Positions 35,242-43,316 are shown, counted from the first letter of the stretch. The stretch is 64,000 nucleotides of DNA from Blastococcus sp. TF02A-26 (GCF_003319125.1 NZ_QOHG01000011.1:62001-126000), one strand, 5' to 3'. Translations and numbers: made by a program. Notes: generated by a model not told the origin, from the sequence alone.

Positions 35242-36752
35242 TTATCCGCGGTCGACCGGCTCGCCCGCGACGACCAGCTGACGGCAGGCCGGCCGGGCCC
35301 GGTCGGCGAGCACCTGGGAGAGCGTCTCCCCCGTCGCCCACAGCGCCAGGTCGGCCGGTGCACCCACCGCCAGCGGACCGGCGGTGTGTTCCGCCCGCAC
35401 GGCGTACCAGCCGCCGTGGGTGGCCGCGTCGAAGGCGTCGAAGGGCCGCAGACCCGAGGCGGGCGTGCGGTGGTCGACCGCCGCGTGCACGCCGCCCCAG
35501 GGGTCCATCGGCGTCACCGGGGCGTCGCTGCCCAGCGCGAGGGCCACGCCGGCGTCGGCCAGGTCGGCCAGCGGGTTGCAGGCCAGCGCCCGCTCGACGC
35601 CCAGCCGGGCGGCGTACATCCCCTCCGCGCCGCCCCACGCGGCGTCGAAGGCCGGCTGCACGCTGGCCACGACGTCCCAGGCGTGCATCCGGGCGATCAC
35701 GTCCGGCGCGGCCATCTCCACGTGCTCCAGGCGGTGCCGACAGGCGCGGACGGCGGCCACACCGAGCTCGTCGACGACGGCGCCGATGGCTTCGAGCACC
35801 TGCCCGACCGCGGCGTCGCCGATGCAGTGGAAGCCGGCCTGGATCCCGGCGACCGTGCAGGCCCGGACGTGCTCGACCAGCGAGGCCGTCTCGAACCGCA
35901 GCGCGCCGGCGGTGTCGGGCCGGTCGCTGTAGGGCTGCGCCAGGGCGGCGGTGTGGGAGCCCAGGGCGCCGTCGCAGAACAGGTCTCCCCCCGCGCCGGC
36001 CAGGCCGAGCTCCTGCACGAGGGCCAGGCCGCCGCGCTCGGACAGCTCGCCCCAGTAGCCGAGCAGCCGCGGTCCCGGCCCCTCGGCGGCGATCTCGAGC
36101 AGCTCGGCGAGGTCGGCCGCGCTCGACACCTCGGGGCCGGCCATCTCGTGCAGGCTGCCGATCCCCAGCTCCACCGCGGCGGCGAGGGTCGCGCGCTGGG
36201 CGGCCCGCCGCTGCACCGTGCTGACCGCTCCGTAGGCGGCCTGGCGGGCGGCGTGGTGGGCGTCCAGCCGCAGCCGGCCGTCCTCCCCGAAGCCGGGCAG
36301 CGAGCGGATCCCCGGGACGAGGTCCAGCAGCGCCGTCGACACCGTGGCGGAGTGGACGTCGACCCGGGCGAGGTAGACCGGCCGGTCCCCGGCGACCGCG
36401 TCGAGGTCCGCGCGGGTCAGCCCGCGGCCCTCCGGCCAGCCCGTCTCGTCCCACCCGGTTCCCAGCACCACGCCGTCCGGGACCCGTCGCACGTGGGCAG
36501 CGACGGACGCGACGGCGTCGGCGAGGCTCGAGCTGTCGTGGAGGTCGAGACCGGTGAGGGCCAGTCCGGTCGCCGTGGCGTGCACGTGGGCGTCGACGAA
36601 CGCCGGCGTGAGCAGCGCCCCCTCCCCGCGACCGTCCGCTCCGCGCGCGGCGCCGCACCGGCGTCCCCCACCCAGGGGATCCGGCCGTCGACGACGTGCA
36701 CCGCACGCCCCGGGCGGTCGCCGACGGTCACGTCGGTCAGCAGCAGGCTCAT
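35242..36752 (-). CDS. amidohydrolase family protein with an apparent frameshift
   Basis: An about 503-residue metal-dependent amidohydrolase in two frames. The N-terminus MSLLLTDVTVGDRPGRAVHVVDGRI starts at ATG 36752 but runs out of frame near 36615-36630. The rest continues in another frame as GALLTPAFVDAHVHATATG (metal-binding HxH), then HCIGDAAVGQ, HRLEHVEM and GSDAPVTPMDPW, in the order of the YtcJ-like family. The length is 2 mod 3, consistent with one base missing from the G-rich run near 36619-36630: a sequencing error or a real mutation. CATGCT ends 6 nt before the ATG as a weak -10. Confidence 0.75.
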
Positions 36753-36802
36753 GACAGGAGCATGACCGGCCGCCCCCGGTGGGTTGCGACGTCCCCTCCG
36801 GG

Positions 36803-36808
36803 TAGGCA
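36803..36808 (+). promoter_or_regulatory. possible leaderless -10 of the GNAT gene
   Basis: TAGGCA ends 6 nt before ATG 36815; the last base is off the consensus. Confidence 0.4.
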
Positions 36809-36814
36809 CGGGAC

Positions 36815-37345
36815 ATGCCGGCCCCCGACGCCCTGCCGCGCACCGAGCGGCTGCGGCTGCGGCCGTGGACGACCCGCCGCGACGACCTCTGCCGGCTGAC
36901 CGACCTCTACGGGCGCGCCGAGGTCACCCGGTGGCTGGGCGGGTCGCCGTCGGTCACCCCGGTCGAGCTGGTGCAGCGCTGGCACCGGGTGAGCGACGCC
37001 GACCCCCGCTACGGCTGCTGGGCGATCGAGACGACGTCCCCGCCGCGGATCGCCGGGACGGTGCTGCTCAAGCCGCTGCCCGACGGGATCGGCGAGGTCG
37101 AGGTCGGCTGGCACCTGCACCCGGACTGCTGGGGTCACGGCTACGCCACGGAGGCCGCGCGGGCGGTGATCGACCGGGCGTTCGCGGCCGGGGTGCCGGA
37201 GGTCTACGCCGTCGTCCGGCCGGGCAACACCGCGTCGGTCGCCGTGTGCCGGCGGCTCGGGATGGAGCCGCTCGGCCTGCTCCGCCGCTGGTACGACGTC
37301 GAGCTGGAGACCTACCGGCTGATGGCGCCGGTGGTCGTGGAGTGA
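36815..37345 (+). CDS. RimJ/RimL-type GNAT acetyltransferase
   Basis: A 176-residue acetyltransferase of the Acetyltransf_3 class. The pattern is typical: RTERLRLRPWTTRRDDL at the start, GEVEVGWHLHPDCWGHGYATEAARAVIDRAF near residues 90-120 as the CoA-binding motif, and NTASVAVCRRLGMEPLG near 137. The substrate is an N-terminal amine or a small molecule, not identifiable here. It is divergent from the amidohydrolase and converges on PlsC with a 4-nt gap. Confidence 0.88.
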   Translation: MPAPDALPRTERLRLRPWTTRRDDLCRLTDLYGRAEVTRWLGGSPSVTPVELVQRWHRVSDADPRYGCWAIETTSPPRIAGTVLLKPLPDGIGEVEVGWHLHPDCWGHGYATEAARAVIDRAFAAGVPEVYAVVRPGNTASVAVCRRLGMEPLGLLRRWYDVELETYRLMAPVVVE

Positions 37346-37349
37346 GCCG

Positions 37350-38210
37350 TCAGTGGCGGCGGACCAGCCGCCGCAGCCGCGCCACGGGGTGCGGCCGCGT
37401 CGCCTTGACGCGGGTGCCGGTGTAGTCGGAGACGTCGAGCGCCTTGGCCTCGTCGGGCGTCGGGGCGGTGCCGCCCAGGTGGGCCGGCTGCCACCACAGG
37501 TCGTCGGGGCCGGCCGGCTGCTGCGGGTAGGTGCGCTGCGCCCGGTCGAGCAGCTCCTCCATCGCCGCACGGGTCCGGTCGAGCAGCGCGCCGACCTCCT
37601 CGCCGGGCAGCGGGTGGATCGGCTCGCCCAGCAGGACGGTGACGGCGACGCCGCGACGCAGCTGCGGCTTGTGGTGCTTGGTGGTGATCCGCTGCCCGCC
37701 CCAGACCGCGGCCGGGATGATCGGCACGCCCGCGTCGATCGCCATCCGCGCCGCCCCGGCCTTGAGGTCTTTGACCGTGAAGCTGCTGCTGATCGTCGCC
37801 TCGGGGAAGACGCCGACCACCTGACCGTCCTTGAGGGCCCGGACGGCCGCCTCGAAGGCGGCGGCGCCGGCGCGGCGGTCGACCGGGATGTGCTGCATCG
37901 CGCGCATGAACGGCCCGGCGAACCAGTGGCCGAACACCGAGGCCTTGGCCATGAACCGCACCAGGCGGTGCGCGGGGAGCGCCCCGAGGCCGAGGAAGGT
38001 GAAGTCGAGGTAGCTGACGTGGTTGCTGCAGATGATCGCCCCGCCGCTGCGCGGCACGTGCTCGGAGCCGCGCACGTCGAAGCGGAAGCCGAACAGCTGG
38101 AAGACCACGATGGCCAGGCGGACGACGAACCGGTACGGCCGGTCGCGCGGATCCGGTCGCGGCCCGTACAGGTCCGACCGGACGATGTCGCGCCAGCGCA
38201 CGGTTCCCAT
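37350..38210 (-). CDS. PlsC-type 1-acylglycerol-3-phosphate acyltransferase
   Basis: A 286-residue acyltransferase with motif I NHVSYLDF near residue 63, motif II region HIPVDRR near 107, motif III GVFPEAT near 132 and motif IV VPIIPAAVWGG near 156. A hydrophobic helix near 30-45 (LAIVVFQLFGF) anchors it. It is the second PlsC-like enzyme in the window and is closer to the classical family than the one at 30.3 kb. The C-terminus has TPDEAKALDVSDY followed by a basic tail. ATG 38210 follows a TATCGT -10. Confidence 0.9.
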   Translation of the reverse strand: MGTVRWRDIVRSDLYGPRPDPRDRPYRFVVRLAIVVFQLFGFRFDVRGSEHVPRSGGAIICSNHVSYLDFTFLGLGALPAHRLVRFMAKASVFGHWFAGPFMRAMQHIPVDRRAGAAAFEAAVRALKDGQVVGVFPEATISSSFTVKDLKAGAARMAIDAGVPIIPAAVWGGQRITTKHHKPQLRRGVAVTVLLGEPIHPLPGEEVGALLDRTRAAMEELLDRAQRTYPQQPAGPDDLWWQPAHLGGTAPTPDEAKALDVSDYTGTRVKATRPHPVARLRRLVRRH

Positions 38211-38216
38211 GCGCGG

Positions 38217-38222
38217 ACGATA
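38217..38222 (-). promoter_or_regulatory. leaderless -10 of the PlsC gene
   Basis: TATCGT on the - strand ends 6 nt before ATG 38210. Confidence 0.55.
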
Positions 38223-38253
38223 ACCGTCCCCGCGGGGACCCGCCGGGGTCGGA

Positions 38254-39429
38254 TCAGCCCGCATGGGTGGCCACCACGGCGGCCCGCACCACGGCGGTGA
38301 GGTCGCCGCTCTCGCGGTGTACCCGGCGCTGCTCGTCGGCCCCGCTCCCCCGCTCGAGGATCGCGGCCACGCCGGCGCTCACCCGCTCGTCGTCGCCGGT
38401 GTCGGCCAGGGCGGGCCGCACGTGGTCCAGCAGTGCCGTGACGACGTCGGCCGCGGGTGCCGGCCGGCCGGTGACCGGCGAGACCAGGTCCCCGCCGAGC
38501 CCGGACCGGGCGGCGCGCCAGCCGGCGACGCGGACCACCTCGCTGCGCACCTCGGGCGCCGGGACGCCGGCGCGCCACTCCCGAGCCGCGGTCTCCACCA
38601 GGCCCCGGACCAGCCCGGCATGGGTGACCGCGTCCTCGACGTGCAGGGCGACGTCGGCGATGCGGACCTCGACCGTGGGCCACTGCTCGGAGAGGCGGGC
38701 GTCGAAGTAGATCATCCCGGTGTCCACGATCGTCCGGGTCGCGACGAGGTCGGCGACCACGCGAGCGTAGTCGGCGGCGTCGGCGAACAGCTCGGTCGGC
38801 CCCGAGGACGGCCACCGGTTCCAGGACTGCGACCGGAAGCTCGCGTAGCCGCTGTCCCGGCCCAGCCAGAAGGGCGAGTTGCTGGTCAGCGCGGTCAGCA
38901 CCGGCAGCCACACGCGGATCCGGTTGAGGACGGCGACGCCCTCCTCCTCGTCGGCGATCGACACGTGCACGTGGCAGCCGCAGGTGAGCTGCTCCTGCGC
39001 GGTCAGGCCGAACGTCTCCCCCATGTCGGCGTACCGCTCCCCCGGCGTCGGCACCGGCTCCACGGCGACCGGCGAGCTCGCCAGCGCCGCCACCCGCGCA
39101 CCGACCTCCCGCGCCGCGGCGTCGGCCCTGCCCCGCCAGTACCGCAGCTCGTCGGCCACGCCGGCCAGGTCCCGGCAGACCCGTGTGCCGAGCTCGATCT
39201 GCTGCGCCTTGAGCTCGGGGACGAGGTGTCCGACCGGGTCGTCGCCGTCTCCCTCGCCGCGGTCGTCGTCCCGCTCCGGGCCGGACCCCCGGGTGGCCCG
39301 GTCGTGCTCGGTGACCGTCTCGGCCTCACCCCAGCGGGCCGCCGCCTCCAGGGCCTGGGGTCCCCACGGCACGGGGACCCCGTCCGGGTCCACGACCAGC
39401 AGTTCCTCCTCGACACCCAGGGTCCGCAC
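38254..39429 (-). CDS. carboxylate-amine ligase (YbdK/glutamate-cysteine ligase 2 family)
   Basis: A 391-residue ATP-dependent ligase of the GCS2 family. The N-terminal GVEEELLVVDPDG, central TCGCHVHVSI with metal/ATP-binding His residues, and NSPFWLGRDSGYASFRSQSWNRWPSSG match YbdK-type enzymes. A charged insert (about residues 45-72, rich in Asp/Glu/Arg/Gly) is unusual. GTG 39429 gives the normal family start (VRTLGVEEELL); an ATG 12 codons upstream is possible. YbdK enzymes have weak glutamate-cysteine ligase activity; the true role is uncertain. Confidence 0.87.
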   Translation of the reverse strand: MRTLGVEEELLVVDPDGVPVPWGPQALEAAARWGEAETVTEHDRATRGSGPERDDDRGEGDGDDPVGHLVPELKAQQIELGTRVCRDLAGVADELRYWRGRADAAAREVGARVAALASSPVAVEPVPTPGERYADMGETFGLTAQEQLTCGCHVHVSIADEEEGVAVLNRIRVWLPVLTALTSNSPFWLGRDSGYASFRSQSWNRWPSSGPTELFADAADYARVVADLVATRTIVDTGMIYFDARLSEQWPTVEVRIADVALHVEDAVTHAGLVRGLVETAAREWRAGVPAPEVRSEVVRVAGWRAARSGLGGDLVSPVTGRPAPAADVVTALLDHVRPALADTGDDERVSAGVAAILERGSGADEQRRVHRESGDLTAVVRAAVVATHAG

Positions 39430-39546
39430 GCGCTCATCGTCCCCAGCCCGCGTGGCGCGCATGCGGGGGTCCCCCGATAGGGGCGTCGGCGCCGGAGGCG
39501 CCGGGGATGTCAATGGCAGCCCGCGCCGAAGAACATGTGCAAGTTC

Positions 39547-39565
39547 GTTGGGGATAACGGTAGAC
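39547..39565 (+). repeat. dispersed 19-bp repeat, copy C (promoter of the recombinase-like gene)
   Basis: GTTGGGGATAACGGTAGAC, one mismatch (A for C at position 16) from the three exact copies in this orientation. It overlaps the TAGACT -10 and covers about -26 to -8 of the following start codon, a repressor-like position. Confidence 0.85.
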
Positions 39566-39566
39566 T
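39561..39566 (+). promoter_or_regulatory. leaderless -10 of the recombinase-like gene
   Basis: TAGACT ends 6 nt before ATG 39573 and lies inside repeat copy C. Confidence 0.6.
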
Positions 39567-39572
39567 CCCGCA

Positions 39573-40418
39573 ATGGCACGCGAGTGGCAGCTCCCCCTGC
39601 CCGAGATGCCGGCGCCGCCCCCGGAGCGGGCGTGGCGACGGTTGACGGCGCCCGAGGGGTACGAACCGCAGTGGCGGCGGCTGGTCGACGCCGCCCTGGA
39701 ACTGGGGCTGGGCCCCGACGACCTGGCCGAGGACGGCCTCGAGCCGGTGGCCGTCGCGCGCGGCTGGCGGCCGGCGACGGTGACCCTGTACAGCAAGGTG
39801 GCCCGGTACGGGGGCGTGGCGCTGCCCGTGCCGAGGACGCCGGAGCCGGACCAGGACACCCTGGACCTGCGGCCGCTCGCCGAGATCCGCAGCGAGGACC
39901 CCGAGCACCTGCGCGCGGTGACGTGGTGCGCCCTCGCCCTGGGCTGGCCCGCCGCCGTCGGGCAGTTCCGCTCGCTGCGGCGCGACCAGGTGCACCCGTC
40001 GGCGGGTCGCCTCGTCGTCCGCACCGAGGACGGCGAGTGGTCGGTACCCGGCGCGACGACGGCCTGGCACGCGTGGGAGACGGTGCGCGAACGGTTCCCC
40101 GCCCTGGCGAGCAGCCCGTGGGTGCTGCCCGCGCTCCGCCGCGGCCCCGGTCTCGACTCACGGATCGGCGGGCGGCTGTCGAACCAGGCGCTGCAGGTGA
40201 CGTTCGGCAAGCACGCCGTCGGCACCGGGCACCACCTGCGGGCGACCGCCGGCCCAGGCCGCCGGGACCGTGCCGCCGCCCTGGCCGAGGCCTACCGGGA
40301 GCTCTCCTACGACTCCTTCCGGCGGCTGGCACTGGCCGCCGGGGCGCCGCCGGTCAGCAGCCGGGGCGTGGTCCGTGCGGAGCGGGCCGTCGCCCGCGAG
40401 GCCCGCCGCGCCGGCTGA
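39573..40418 (+). CDS. degenerate tyrosine-recombinase-like protein
   Basis: A 281-residue protein I cannot assign firmly. The layout resembles tyrosine recombinases: an N-terminal helical part with GWRPATVTLYSKVARYGG (residues about 65-82), a segment LRAVTWCALALGWPAAVGQFRSLRRDQV (about 113-140) matching the catalytic-domain helix but without the first catalytic Arg, then GHHLRATAG with an HxxR box near 217, and AYRELSYDSFRRLALAAG near the end, where the nucleophile Tyr would sit. It may therefore bind DNA without cutting. No integrase-bearing island surrounds it. The dispersed repeat overlaps its -10. Confidence 0.55.
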   Translation: MAREWQLPLPEMPAPPPERAWRRLTAPEGYEPQWRRLVDAALELGLGPDDLAEDGLEPVAVARGWRPATVTLYSKVARYGGVALPVPRTPEPDQDTLDLRPLAEIRSEDPEHLRAVTWCALALGWPAAVGQFRSLRRDQVHPSAGRLVVRTEDGEWSVPGATTAWHAWETVRERFPALASSPWVLPALRRGPGLDSRIGGRLSNQALQVTFGKHAVGTGHHLRATAGPGRRDRAAALAEAYRELSYDSFRRLALAAGAPPVSSRGVVRAERAVAREARRAG

Positions 40419-40438
40419 CCCCGGTCCTCCCCGCCGAC

Positions 40439-40476
40439 GCTCGGGCTCTGCCCCGTATGCGGGGCAGAGCCCGAGC
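40439..40476. terminator. bidirectional 17-bp hairpin terminator
   Basis: GCTCGGGCTCTGCCCCG pairs perfectly with 40460-40476 around TATG. It lies between the convergent recombinase-like and radical SAM genes. Confidence 0.88.
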
Positions 40477-40513
40477 ATGCCCGGGGCGTATGCCGCTCGG
40501 CCGGCGGCGGCGC

Positions 40514-42385
40514 TCACATCAGCGAGAGCTGCTCCGGCACCTCGGTCATCGGCCGGACCGCGGAGGGCGCTGCCGCCGGCAGGCCTGCGGCCGGGTCCTC
40601 GCGCCGCTCGGGCAGGCTCCCCGCCGGGAACGCCGCCTCGTCGTCCCCCGGGATGCCGGCGTCGACCCCGCGCGCCTCTCCCCCGGCCTGCCGGTCCAGG
40701 CCGTGCGCCGCCAGCAGCGGCGCCACCCGGTCGGCCAGCCACCGCCGGTACTCGGCGGGGACGTAGGCGCCGCGCCCGTACAGCTGGCGGTAGCGCGGCA
40801 GCAGCTTCGGGTGCTCGCGCCCCAGCCAGGCCGTGAACCACTCGCGGGCGCCCGGTCGCAGGTGCAGCGGGACCACCGTGACCCCCGTGGCGCCGGCGGC
40901 CGCGATCGCGCCGATCGCGGCGTCGAGCTCCGCCCGGCCGTCGGTCAGGCCCGGGAGCACCGGGGCGAGGAAGACCCCGCAGGGCAGGCTGGCGTCGGTG
41001 AGGGTGCGCACGAGGTCGAGGCGGGCGCGCGGCGAGGGCACCCCCGGCTCCAGGGCGGCGTGCAGCTCCTCGTCCCAGAGGGCCATCGAGACGCCCAGCC
41101 CGACAGGGACGTCACGGGCGGCCGCGGCCAGCAGGGGGACGTCGCGGCGCAGCAGCGTGCCCTTGGTGAGGATCGAGAACGGCGTCCCCGAGTCGGCCAG
41201 GGCGCCGATCACCCCGGGCATCAGGCGGTAGCGGCCCTCGGCCCGCTGGTAGGGATCGGTGTTGGTGCCGAGCGCCACGTGCTCCCGCTTCCACGAGCGA
41301 CGCCCGAGCTCGCGGCGCAGCACCTCGACGAGGTTCGTCTTGACCACGATCTGCGTGTCGAAGTCCCGCCCGCTGTCCATCTCCAGCCACTGGTGGGACC
41401 CGCGGGCATAGCAGTTGTGGCTGATCACGCCGTTGGCGATGAAGTCGCCGGTCCCGGTGGTGATGTCGAACATGGGCAGGTCGAGGCCCAGTGGCTCGAT
41501 GCTGACCACCCGGAGATCGGCGTCGCTCTCGACCGCGATGCCCTCGACGCCGCACTTTCGCCGGATCGCGGGGTCGACCTCGTGGACGAACCGCAGATGC
41601 TCCCGGAGCCCGCCCCGGACACCGACGGTCTTGACGCCTGTCGGGAGTCGGCGGTCCGCGAGGTACTCACGTGTCCGGTCCAGGCCCTCGACGTCGGCGA
41701 GCGCGAGCCGGAAGCGGTGCTGGTCGCCGTGCCGGCGGCCGGGTCGCGCGTACCGGTAGACCTTCAGGTTCGCGTCGCCGCGGATCATGCCCGTGAGGTA
41801 GCCCCGTCGGTAGTCCGGGCAGACCGTGACGGGCTCGGCGGAGCGCCCGAAGCCGAGCAGCGTGTCGTTCGTCGTCAGATGGGGGCGCTGGGCAGGTCCG
41901 CACATCGCACCGGTCACGTGCTTCCAGCCCCTACCGCTGAGGAAGCGGTGATCACCGCTCGCGACGAGCTCGGTCCCGTCGCCCAGGGTGATCAGGTATG
42001 CGGTCTTGACGGTCGACCAGTGGGCGATGACCTCCGTCGTCACGTAGTGGCGGTAGGTGTCCCGCTTCTCGGTCCCGACGATCCGGTCCCCGACCCGGAG
42101 ATCGGCGAGGGGCTTCTGGCGGCCGTCCGCCATGAGGACCAGCGTGTCGCCCACGAGGCAGTAGGTGCAGGCATGGCTGCAGCCGCGGTAGGGATTGACC
42201 GTGTGCCGGAACGGCATCGCGGAGTCGGCCGGGACGGCGTTCAGGGCCGACCGCGCCAGCACCTCGTGGAAGGTCTGCCCGGGGAACTCCGGCACCTCGA
42301 CGCTGCGCAGCAGGCCGCGGACCGACGGCATGCCGGGCAGCGTGGTCCCGTCGTCCGCGTCCAGTCGCTGACCGTCCCACCGCAC
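40514..42385 (-). CDS. intein-containing radical SAM protein (Rv2578c family)
   Basis: A 623-residue precursor. The extein is a radical SAM protein: residues 1-75 and 325-623. The cluster motif CxxxCxxC is Cys69, Cys73 and a third Cys that is either Cys76 (intein residue 1) or, after splicing, Cys325 (SHN|CYARG). Downstream extein motifs include TDPYQRAEGRYRLMPGVI and GVFLAPVLPGLTDG. The family resembles SplB-like radical SAM proteins; the substrate is unknown. GTG 42385 is preceded within 9 nt by an SOS-box-like palindrome. M. tuberculosis Rv2578c is the counterpart. Confidence 0.9.
   Translation of the reverse strand: MRWDGQRLDADDGTTLPGMPSVRGLLRSVEVPEFPGQTFHEVLARSALNAVPADSAMPFRHTVNPYRGCSHACTYCLVGDTLVLMADGRQKPLADLRVGDRIVGTEKRDTYRHYVTTEVIAHWSTVKTAYLITLGDGTELVASGDHRFLSGRGWKHVTGAMCGPAQRPHLTTNDTLLGFGRSAEPVTVCPDYRRGYLTGMIRGDANLKVYRYARPGRRHGDQHRFRLALADVEGLDRTREYLADRRLPTGVKTVGVRGGLREHLRFVHEVDPAIRRKCGVEGIAVESDADLRVVSIEPLGLDLPMFDITTGTGDFIANGVISHNCYARGSHQWLEMDSGRDFDTQIVVKTNLVEVLRRELGRRSWKREHVALGTNTDPYQRAEGRYRLMPGVIGALADSGTPFSILTKGTLLRRDVPLLAAAARDVPVGLGVSMALWDEELHAALEPGVPSPRARLDLVRTLTDASLPCGVFLAPVLPGLTDGRAELDAAIGAIAAAGATGVTVVPLHLRPGAREWFTAWLGREHPKLLPRYRQLYGRGAYVPAEYRRWLADRVAPLLAAHGLDRQAGGEARGVDAGIPGDDEAAFPAGSLPERREDPAAGLPAAAPSAVRPMTEVPEQLSLM
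41414..42160 (-). other. intein inside the radical SAM gene
   Basis: A 249-residue intein (precursor residues 76-324). Block A is CLVGDTLVLMADG, block B contains SGDHRFLS, block F is PMFDITTGTGDFIANG, and block G ends ISHN before Cys325. One dodecapeptide-like motif (GYLTGMIRGDA near 196-205) hints at a LAGLIDADG endonuclease, but no second motif is seen and the length is short, so homing activity is probably lost. The region looks AT-richer than the exteins. Confidence 0.85.
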
Positions 42386-42393
42386 CGGCTCAT

Positions 42394-42409
42394 CCGAACA
42401 CGTGTTCGA
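42394..42409. promoter_or_regulatory. LexA (SOS) box-like palindrome
   Basis: CCGAACACGTGTTCGA differs from the actinobacterial/Bacillus-type SOS box TCGAAC-N4-GTTCGA at one position. It lies 9-24 nt before the radical SAM start and overlaps the TCGGAT that would be its -10. Confidence 0.75.
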
Positions 42410-42421
42410 CGGGCTGTCCAG

Positions 42422-42835
42422 TCAGCCGCGCACCAGCTCCGCCCGCACGAGGACCGCCCCGGCCGGATCGGCCGGCGCGCCGGGCACCGACTCCCGGTAG
42501 ACGCGGAGGCCCTCCTCGACCGCCTGCGGCTGATCCACCCCGCGGACCGCTCGGGCGCGGGCCCGGTGGTGCTCCCCGCCCAACCAGAGGTCCACCTCGG
42601 CGGGCTCGGCCAGGTTGCGCCACCACGTCTTCCGCTCGGCGGCCCCCACCAGCACCCAGACGGTCCCGCGGTCACGGACGTACTGGACCACCAGCTCGTG
42701 CGGCTGCCCGGTGACCCGGCCCGTGTAGCGCAGGACCGCGAGGCGGCGACCGGGCCGGGCGCCCAGCCGGGAGCGGAGCAGCCGGCGCAGAACGGGGTTG
42801 GCCAGGCGGTTGGTCACCGCGAATCCGGAGGACAC
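42422..42835 (-). CDS. deazaflavin-dependent nitroreductase family protein
   Basis: A 137-residue split-barrel protein of the DUF385/F420-dependent nitroreductase family. The pattern is LAVLRYTGRVTGQPHELVVQYVRD (residues about 33-56), VLVGAAERKTWWRNLAEPAEVDLWLGG (about 61-87) and a C-terminal VLVRAEL strand. It probably reduces a quinone or other acceptor with F420H2; the substrate is unknown. GTG 42835 is set by TAGCCT ending 7 nt upstream. Confidence 0.83.
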   Translation of the reverse strand: MSSGFAVTNRLANPVLRRLLRSRLGARPGRRLAVLRYTGRVTGQPHELVVQYVRDRGTVWVLVGAAERKTWWRNLAEPAEVDLWLGGEHHRARARAVRGVDQPQAVEEGLRVYRESVPGAPADPAGAVLVRAELVRG

Positions 42836-42842
42836 GCCGGGC

Positions 42843-42848
42843 AGGCTA
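42843..42848 (-). promoter_or_regulatory. leaderless -10 of the deazaflavin-type oxidoreductase gene
   Basis: TAGCCT on the - strand ends 7 nt before GTG 42835. It overlaps the last codons of the AsnC gene. Confidence 0.6.
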
Positions 42849-43316
42849 GACGGGCGGCCGGTCCTCGAACACCGTGGAGAGGACGACGGTCGTCCGCGTG
42901 CTCACGTTGGCCAGCGAGCGGATGTCGCGCAGGAGCTCCTCCAGCGCCTGCGTGGAGGCCACCCGGACCTTGAGCAGGTAGCTCTCGGAACCTGCGACGG
43001 AGTGGCACGCCTCGATGGCGGCGAGGTGCGCCAGCTTCCCCGGTGCCTCCTCGGCGCGGTCCACGTCGATCGGCGTGATCGCGACGAAGGCGGTCAGCCC
43101 CAGCCCCAGGCCGGCCGCGTCGACGCAGGCGCGGTAGCCGGTGATCAGGCCGCGCTGCTCCAGCCGGCGCACCCGCTGGTGCACCGCCGAGACCGACAAC
43201 CCCACCCGCTCGGCCAGCTCGGTGTAGCTGGCCCGCCCGTCGCGGGCGAGCGCGGCCAGCAGCGCCCGGTCGACGTCGGCGGGGCCGGCCTCAGCCGGGG
43301 AGGCGGACGAGCTCAT
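42846..43316 (-). CDS. Lrp/AsnC family transcriptional regulator
   Basis: A 156-residue regulator. The helix-turn-helix is at about residues 15-60 (VDRALLAALARDGRASYTELAERVGLSVSAVHQRVRRLEQRGLITGY). The C-terminal RAM/effector domain follows (AFVAITPID, HSVAGSESYLLKVRVASTQALEELLRDI). It probably senses an amino acid. Its start lies inside the end of the M24 peptidase gene (26-nt overlap), so the two are co-transcribed, which fits control of peptide or amino-acid use. Confidence 0.92.
   Translation of the reverse strand: MSSSASPAEAGPADVDRALLAALARDGRASYTELAERVGLSVSAVHQRVRRLEQRGLITGYRACVDAAGLGLGLTAFVAITPIDVDRAEEAPGKLAHLAAIEACHSVAGSESYLLKVRVASTQALEELLRDIRSLANVSTRTTVVLSTVFEDRPPV

Noticed and set aside
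35236-35260. GATCGTTATCCGCGGTCGACC as a fifth copy of the dispersed repeat
   Set aside because: Only short pieces match and their order differs; it lies at the end of the amidohydrolase gene.
34899-36224. A 441-residue + frame antisense to the amidohydrolase
   Set aside because: Extreme Arg/Pro content; the opposite strand has clear amidohydrolase motifs.
38214-38234. GACGATAACCGTCC as a divergent repeat copy
   Set aside because: It lacks the GTTGGGG half and the GGTCGAC end; it is explained by the PlsC -10.
39573-40418. Integrative element driven by the recombinase-like gene
   Set aside because: No flanking direct repeats, tRNA target or cargo region; both neighbours are ordinary chromosomal genes and catalytic residues appear incomplete.
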